Shown: piece after piece, positions 49,382-52,467 of the stretch
How positions within the stretch are numbered: position 1 is the first letter of the stretch
How the letters are laid out: every line of letters begins with the position of its first letter
NCBI GenBank assembly: GCA_905233755.1
Contig: CAJODM010000014.1
Location: 1 to 52,467 of the forward strand
DNA length: 52,467 nucleotides
Source of the DNA: an uncultured Ruminococcus sp.
GTDB lineage: Bacteria; Bacillota; Clostridia; Oscillospirales; Acutalibacteraceae
Reading direction: 5' to 3'
Made by a program: the position numbers and the translations under genes
Notes under the pieces: model-generated
Told to the model about the DNA's origin: nothing
Seen by the model: only the letters and a program-made list of their open reading frames with translations
The model's database searches: none

Positions 49382-49957
49382 GTGACAGAAGCAATTATTG
49401 GAGTAATAGGGACTCTATTGGGTACTGTTTTAGGATGGTTACTAAACTCTTTTTCAAATAAAGGAAAACTCACCATTTTCTTAGAAGCATGGTCTGACTC
49501 CTTGAAAGGAAGAAGTCGCATTGGGGCTATTGATGTAGTAACATTATTAGATGATGCAATGTATTTCGAATATAGATGTACAATAGAAATCCATAATGGT
49601 AGCAGTACAACGAAAATAATCAGAGCAGCCCACTTGTTGTTTTGTAGTGGTAAAACTATACTTATGAAAGTAGTGCCTCGAGATATTTCCAAATCAATTT
49701 ATAATGGACCAGCTGTTTTTTATAAAGATATTGGCGCATACAATATTCCGGCAAATCAGATAATTACAATTCCGCTAACTGGTTCTTTGACGAAAGATAA
49801 ACATGGTTTGGATTGGTTGATAAATGTCGATAGAATCCTTTTTGAGTACAAAGATGAAAGGGATCATAAACGAACAGTATTATTAAAGAAACTCGATAAT
49901 AATAACACATTTGATTTTATGGAGGAGCAAAATGGACAAGATGAAGATGCAGAGTAA
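49382..49957 (+). CDS. Membrane-anchored protein inserted in the defence cluster
   Basis: The 191-aa protein starts at a GTG after AGGAG, with an N-terminal membrane helix (AIIGVIGTLLGTVLGWLLN), then a beta-rich soluble part with no motif that I recognise. Its sequence is AT-rich compared with the start of the next gene, and it overlaps that gene by 26 bp. Similar helix-plus-beta-domain proteins are seen as cargo next to defence genes. It may be an effector or a later insertion. It is not part of the usual helicase-DUF4391-Mod set as I know it. Confidence 0.6.
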   Translation: MTEAIIGVIGTLLGTVLGWLLNSFSNKGKLTIFLEAWSDSLKGRSRIGAIDVVTLLDDAMYFEYRCTIEIHNGSSTTKIIRAAHLLFCSGKTILMKVVPRDISKSIYNGPAVFYKDIGAYNIPANQIITIPLTGSLTKDKHGLDWLINVDRILFEYKDERDHKRTVLLKKLDNNNTFDFMEEQNGQDEDAE

Positions 49958-51815
49958 GGATCGGACTCAGGAGAATTTTGAGAAGCTGGCGGCTTTGTTT
50001 CCGAATGCGGTGACGGAGACGATCACGGGATATGACGAGGACGGAAAAGCGATCATCGAGCGCGCGATCGACAAGGATGTGCTGCAGCAGGAGATCTCTG
50101 CCGTAGTGGTGGAGGGGCGCGACGAGCGCTATCAGTTCACCTGGCCGGATAAGAAGAAGTCGATCCTCGCGGCGAACGCGCCGATCCGCAAGACCCTGCG
50201 TCCCTGCCGTGAAGAGAGCGTCGATTTTGACAATACGGAGAATCTCTATATCGAGGGCGACAACCTCGACGTCCTCAAGCTCCTGCAGGAGACCTATCTC
50301 GGCAAGGTCAAGATGATCTATATCGACCCGCCGTATAACACGGGTCACGACTTTGTCTATAATGATGACTTCAAAGAGAACACCGATGAATATATGGAGA
50401 ACAGCGGACAGCTTGATGAAGAAGGCAACCGCCTGTTCCAAAATACCGAGAGCAACGGTCGCTTCCATACCGACTGGCTGAATATGCTCTACCCGCGCCT
50501 GAAGATCGCCCGTGATCTATTATCAGACGATGGTGTGATTTTTATAAGTATAGATGATAACGAGCAAGAGAACACAAAAAAGATTTGTGATGAGGTGTTT
50601 GGTCCAGACAACTTTGTAGCTTGTTTTGTATGGAAGAGTCGGCAGAATAAAGACAACAGAAATCTTACAGGCGTTTCAATCGATCATGAGTACATTATGT
50701 GTTATAGTAAAACTTTTGGAAATAGAAAACTGAAAGGTGCTGATAGGAATACACATCAATATCAGAATCCTGATAATGATCCTAGAGGACCATGGACTAG
50801 TGCTAATATGGCCGGATTATTATCAGAGGATCAGCGTCCTAACTGCCATTATGATCTCATTAATCCTGCTACTGGGATAAACTATGGCAAGCCAAAGATG
50901 GGATGGAGATATGATCAACATACCATGGAGCGTCTGATTAGCGAGAATAGGATTATTTGGCCAACTACACCCGATGGTCGCCCAAGAAGAAAATCTTTTC
51001 TTTCTGAAGTGTCAAATGTTTTGCCAGGGTTTTCCTCTGTTATTGGTGAAAGTACTTATACTAGAACAGCAACTAAATGTATAGAAGAATTGTTTGATCA
51101 TAGAATTTTTGAGTTTTCAAAGCCTGAACAGATTGTTCGTATCTTAATCGATCAAACTACATCTGAGCATGATATTATACTTGACTTTTTCTCCGGATCT
51201 GCTTCATCAGCCCATGCTGTAATGCGACAGAATGCTGAAGATAATGAATATCGTAGATTTATAATGGTTCAGCTTCCCGAGCTGTGTGATGAGAAGAGTG
51301 AAGCATACAAAGCCGGGTACAAAAACATCTGCGAAATCGGCAAAGAGCGTATTCGCCGTGCCGGTAAAAAGATCAAAGAAGATAATCCGTTGAACACACA
51401 GAACCTTGATACCGGCTTCCGTGTTTTGAAGCTCGATTCTACCAATATGAAGGACGTTTACTACAATCCCCACGACGTCCAGATGTCGATCCTCGACAAC
51501 CTCGAGAGCAATATCAAAGAGGATCGCACCCCCGAGGATCTGCTCTTCCAGGTGATGCTCGACCTCGGCGTGCTCCTGTCGAGCAAGATCGAAGAGAGCG
51601 AGATTGCAGGCAAGAAGGTCTTTAACGTAGCGGACAACTTCCTGATCGCCTGCTTTGACGAGGACGTCAGCGACGAGACCATCACCGCTGTCGCCAAGCT
51701 CCAACCCGCCTACTTTGTCATGCGCGACAGCTCCATGAAGAACGACTCCGTCGCCACCAACTTCGACCAAATCTTCGCTACATATAGTCCTGACACTGTT
51801 AGGAAAGTAATCTGA
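49932..51815 (+). CDS. Type III-like N6-adenine DNA methyltransferase (Mod)
   Basis: The 627-aa protein has the beta-class order of Mod subunits: motif IV DPPYNTGHDFVYNDDF near residue 131, a central recognition region, and the SAM-binding motif LDFFSGSASSAHAVM near 418, followed by a C-terminal helical part. It would methylate adenines and specify the target of the system. The ATG at 49932 follows GGAGGAG. Base composition is mosaic: 29/60 G+C at 50221-50280, 18/60 at 50701-50760, 36/60 at 51541-51600, so the recognition region looks imported into an older frame. Confidence 0.88.
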   Translation: MDKMKMQSKDRTQENFEKLAALFPNAVTETITGYDEDGKAIIERAIDKDVLQQEISAVVVEGRDERYQFTWPDKKKSILAANAPIRKTLRPCREESVDFDNTENLYIEGDNLDVLKLLQETYLGKVKMIYIDPPYNTGHDFVYNDDFKENTDEYMENSGQLDEEGNRLFQNTESNGRFHTDWLNMLYPRLKIARDLLSDDGVIFISIDDNEQENTKKICDEVFGPDNFVACFVWKSRQNKDNRNLTGVSIDHEYIMCYSKTFGNRKLKGADRNTHQYQNPDNDPRGPWTSANMAGLLSEDQRPNCHYDLINPATGINYGKPKMGWRYDQHTMERLISENRIIWPTTPDGRPRRKSFLSEVSNVLPGFSSVIGESTYTRTATKCIEELFDHRIFEFSKPEQIVRILIDQTTSEHDIILDFFSGSASSAHAVMRQNAEDNEYRRFIMVQLPELCDEKSEAYKAGYKNICEIGKERIRRAGKKIKEDNPLNTQNLDTGFRVLKLDSTNMKDVYYNPHDVQMSILDNLESNIKEDRTPEDLLFQVMLDLGVLLSSKIEESEIAGKKVFNVADNFLIACFDEDVSDETITAVAKLQPAYFVMRDSSMKNDSVATNFDQIFATYSPDTVRKVI

Positions 51816-51829
51816 TAGGAGGACAGAAC

Positions 51830-52467
51830 ATGAGCAGTATATGTCCGATTTGTGGCGCTGATGCAAAAGTTACTCTCGATGGACCGCTAAACACAGAAAC
51901 AACAATTGTTTGCCCATGCTGTGGCGCATTTACAATTACAGAAGTTGCAGAAGAAAACATGAACCGTGACAAGGTTGCATCTTGGCTCTATTATCATGCA
52001 AAATATGATAATTCTCAAAAGCGGTTTACTTCGTATTATTATATCTCCGAAAGAGATATGGGTAAGGCAGATGCTCATTATATAACTCTTATGGAAATAG
52101 AAAATTGGTATCCTAAAACCTTTTCTGATAAAGTTGATAATTATTTGCTTATGCTATACTCAAGAACTGAACGTTTGGGAGATAAAAAACGATTTACAGC
52201 CAATGAAGCGGTCAGCGCATGCTTTGGTAAGAGGATTATTGATTCACTAAATCAAAGGATGAAAGTTGAGAGTATTAATCAGTGCGGAGAATTTGTCAGT
52301 TACTTAATCAGAAAAGGATACTTGAGGTCCGATAGTTTATATGATAGTGTCTCGCTCTCTCCAGATGGATTACAAAGAGTTGATGAGTTGCAAAAAAACA
52401 ATCCTAACAATCGTGATGTGTTTATTGCAATGTCTTTTGACCCTAAAAATGATGATACAAAAGAGGC
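51830..52467 (+). CDS. Zinc-ribbon protein starting a deoxyribosyltransferase/TIR-like domain (cut by window end)
   Basis: The visible 212 residues start with CPICG and CPCCG pairs (a zinc ribbon), then a helical and winged-helix-like region (ESINQCGEFVSYLIRKGYL, SLSPDGLQRVDEL). The last segment, DVFIAMSFDPKNDD, matches the first strand of nucleoside 2-deoxyribosyltransferase-like and TIR-like defence domains (family pattern VFVAMSF). The gene has no stop before the window ends. AGGAGG lies before the ATG, 14 bp after the Mod stop. An effector acting on nucleotides is plausible but inferred. Confidence 0.55.
   Translation, partial: MSSICPICGADAKVTLDGPLNTETTIVCPCCGAFTITEVAEENMNRDKVASWLYYHAKYDNSQKRFTSYYYISERDMGKADAHYITLMEIENWYPKTFSDKVDNYLLMLYSRTERLGDKKRFTANEAVSACFGKRIIDSLNQRMKVESINQCGEFVSYLIRKGYLRSDSLYDSVSLSPDGLQRVDELQKNNPNNRDVFIAMSFDPKNDDTKE

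Noticed and set aside
1..52467. tRNA and rRNA genes
   Set aside because: No cloverleaf with a TTCGANTC-type T-loop or rRNA signature was recognised in the intergenic regions; a tRNAscan run would settle this.

Overview
The window looks like chromosome of a fermentative, spore-forming, GC-rich member of the Clostridia, probably Oscillospiraceae/Ruminococcaceae-like. The signs are a GPR spore protease beside SpoIIP, a Rex-type operator before a bifunctional AdhE, pyruvate phosphate dikinase, GatCAB, type I dockerins on secreted starch and protein-degrading enzymes, and Gram-positive lipoprotein signals. Genus cannot be fixed from sequence reading alone.

Layout. 1-508 holds an inverted-repeat element, one copy of a 145-bp repeat, a perfect Rex-like palindrome and the adhE promoter. 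509-4285 (+) is adhE, a small phosphotransferase and a FlK-like thioesterase. 4345-10060 (-) is aspS, a lipoprotein gene and gatCAB, a tRNA-charging operon in which AspRS carries a residue typical of non-discriminating enzymes. 10391-14404 (-) is a two-gene starch locus: a dockerin-bearing starch-binding protein and a secreted GH13 amylase. 14405-15259 has no intact gene but holds relics, including a dense cluster of GTCAACC heptamers and the second 145-bp repeat. 15260-21272 (-) is gpr, spoIIP, a membrane protein, dusB, glyA and rarA. 21390-23048 (+) is a papain-like protease with a dockerin. 23135-29569 (-) has two polar amino acid ABC transporters with a lipoprotein-type purine nucleoside phosphorylase between their parts. 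29797-37849 (-) is a tandem-repeat surface protein followed by the conserved glmU-like, prs, pth, mfd, foldase block. 38137-40770 (+) is ppdK.

At about 40.77 kb base composition drops abruptly (hand count 42/60 G+C at 40681-40740 against 16/60 at 41101-41160), and everything to the right is an accessory island. It carries a lone RES-domain toxin, TnpV with a DUF6809 partner, an Xre regulator divergent from a SLOG protein, and a cassette of small unknown proteins. One of those genes sits behind a SAM-I-like riboswitch with a Shine-Dalgarno-sequestering stem. The island then has a type III restriction-modification-like cluster: a PLD/SNF2-type helicase, a DUF4391 protein (frameshifted), a small membrane-anchored protein, an N6-adenine methyltransferase with a foreign-looking central recognition region, and a zinc-ribbon protein cut by the window end whose last residues begin a nucleoside-deoxyribosyltransferase/TIR-like fold. 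The cluster reads as an anti-phage module with extra effector-like genes; a Res subunit may lie beyond the right edge.

The most unusual items are: the lipoprotein PNP with an Asn-to-Asp change at the base-recognition site; two loci where a promoter is nested in a hairpin that hides the Shine-Dalgarno of read-through transcripts; the riboswitch in the island; the mosaic methyltransferase operon; and a structured RNA plus terminator just before the RES toxin. All calls come from reading the sequence, without database searches.
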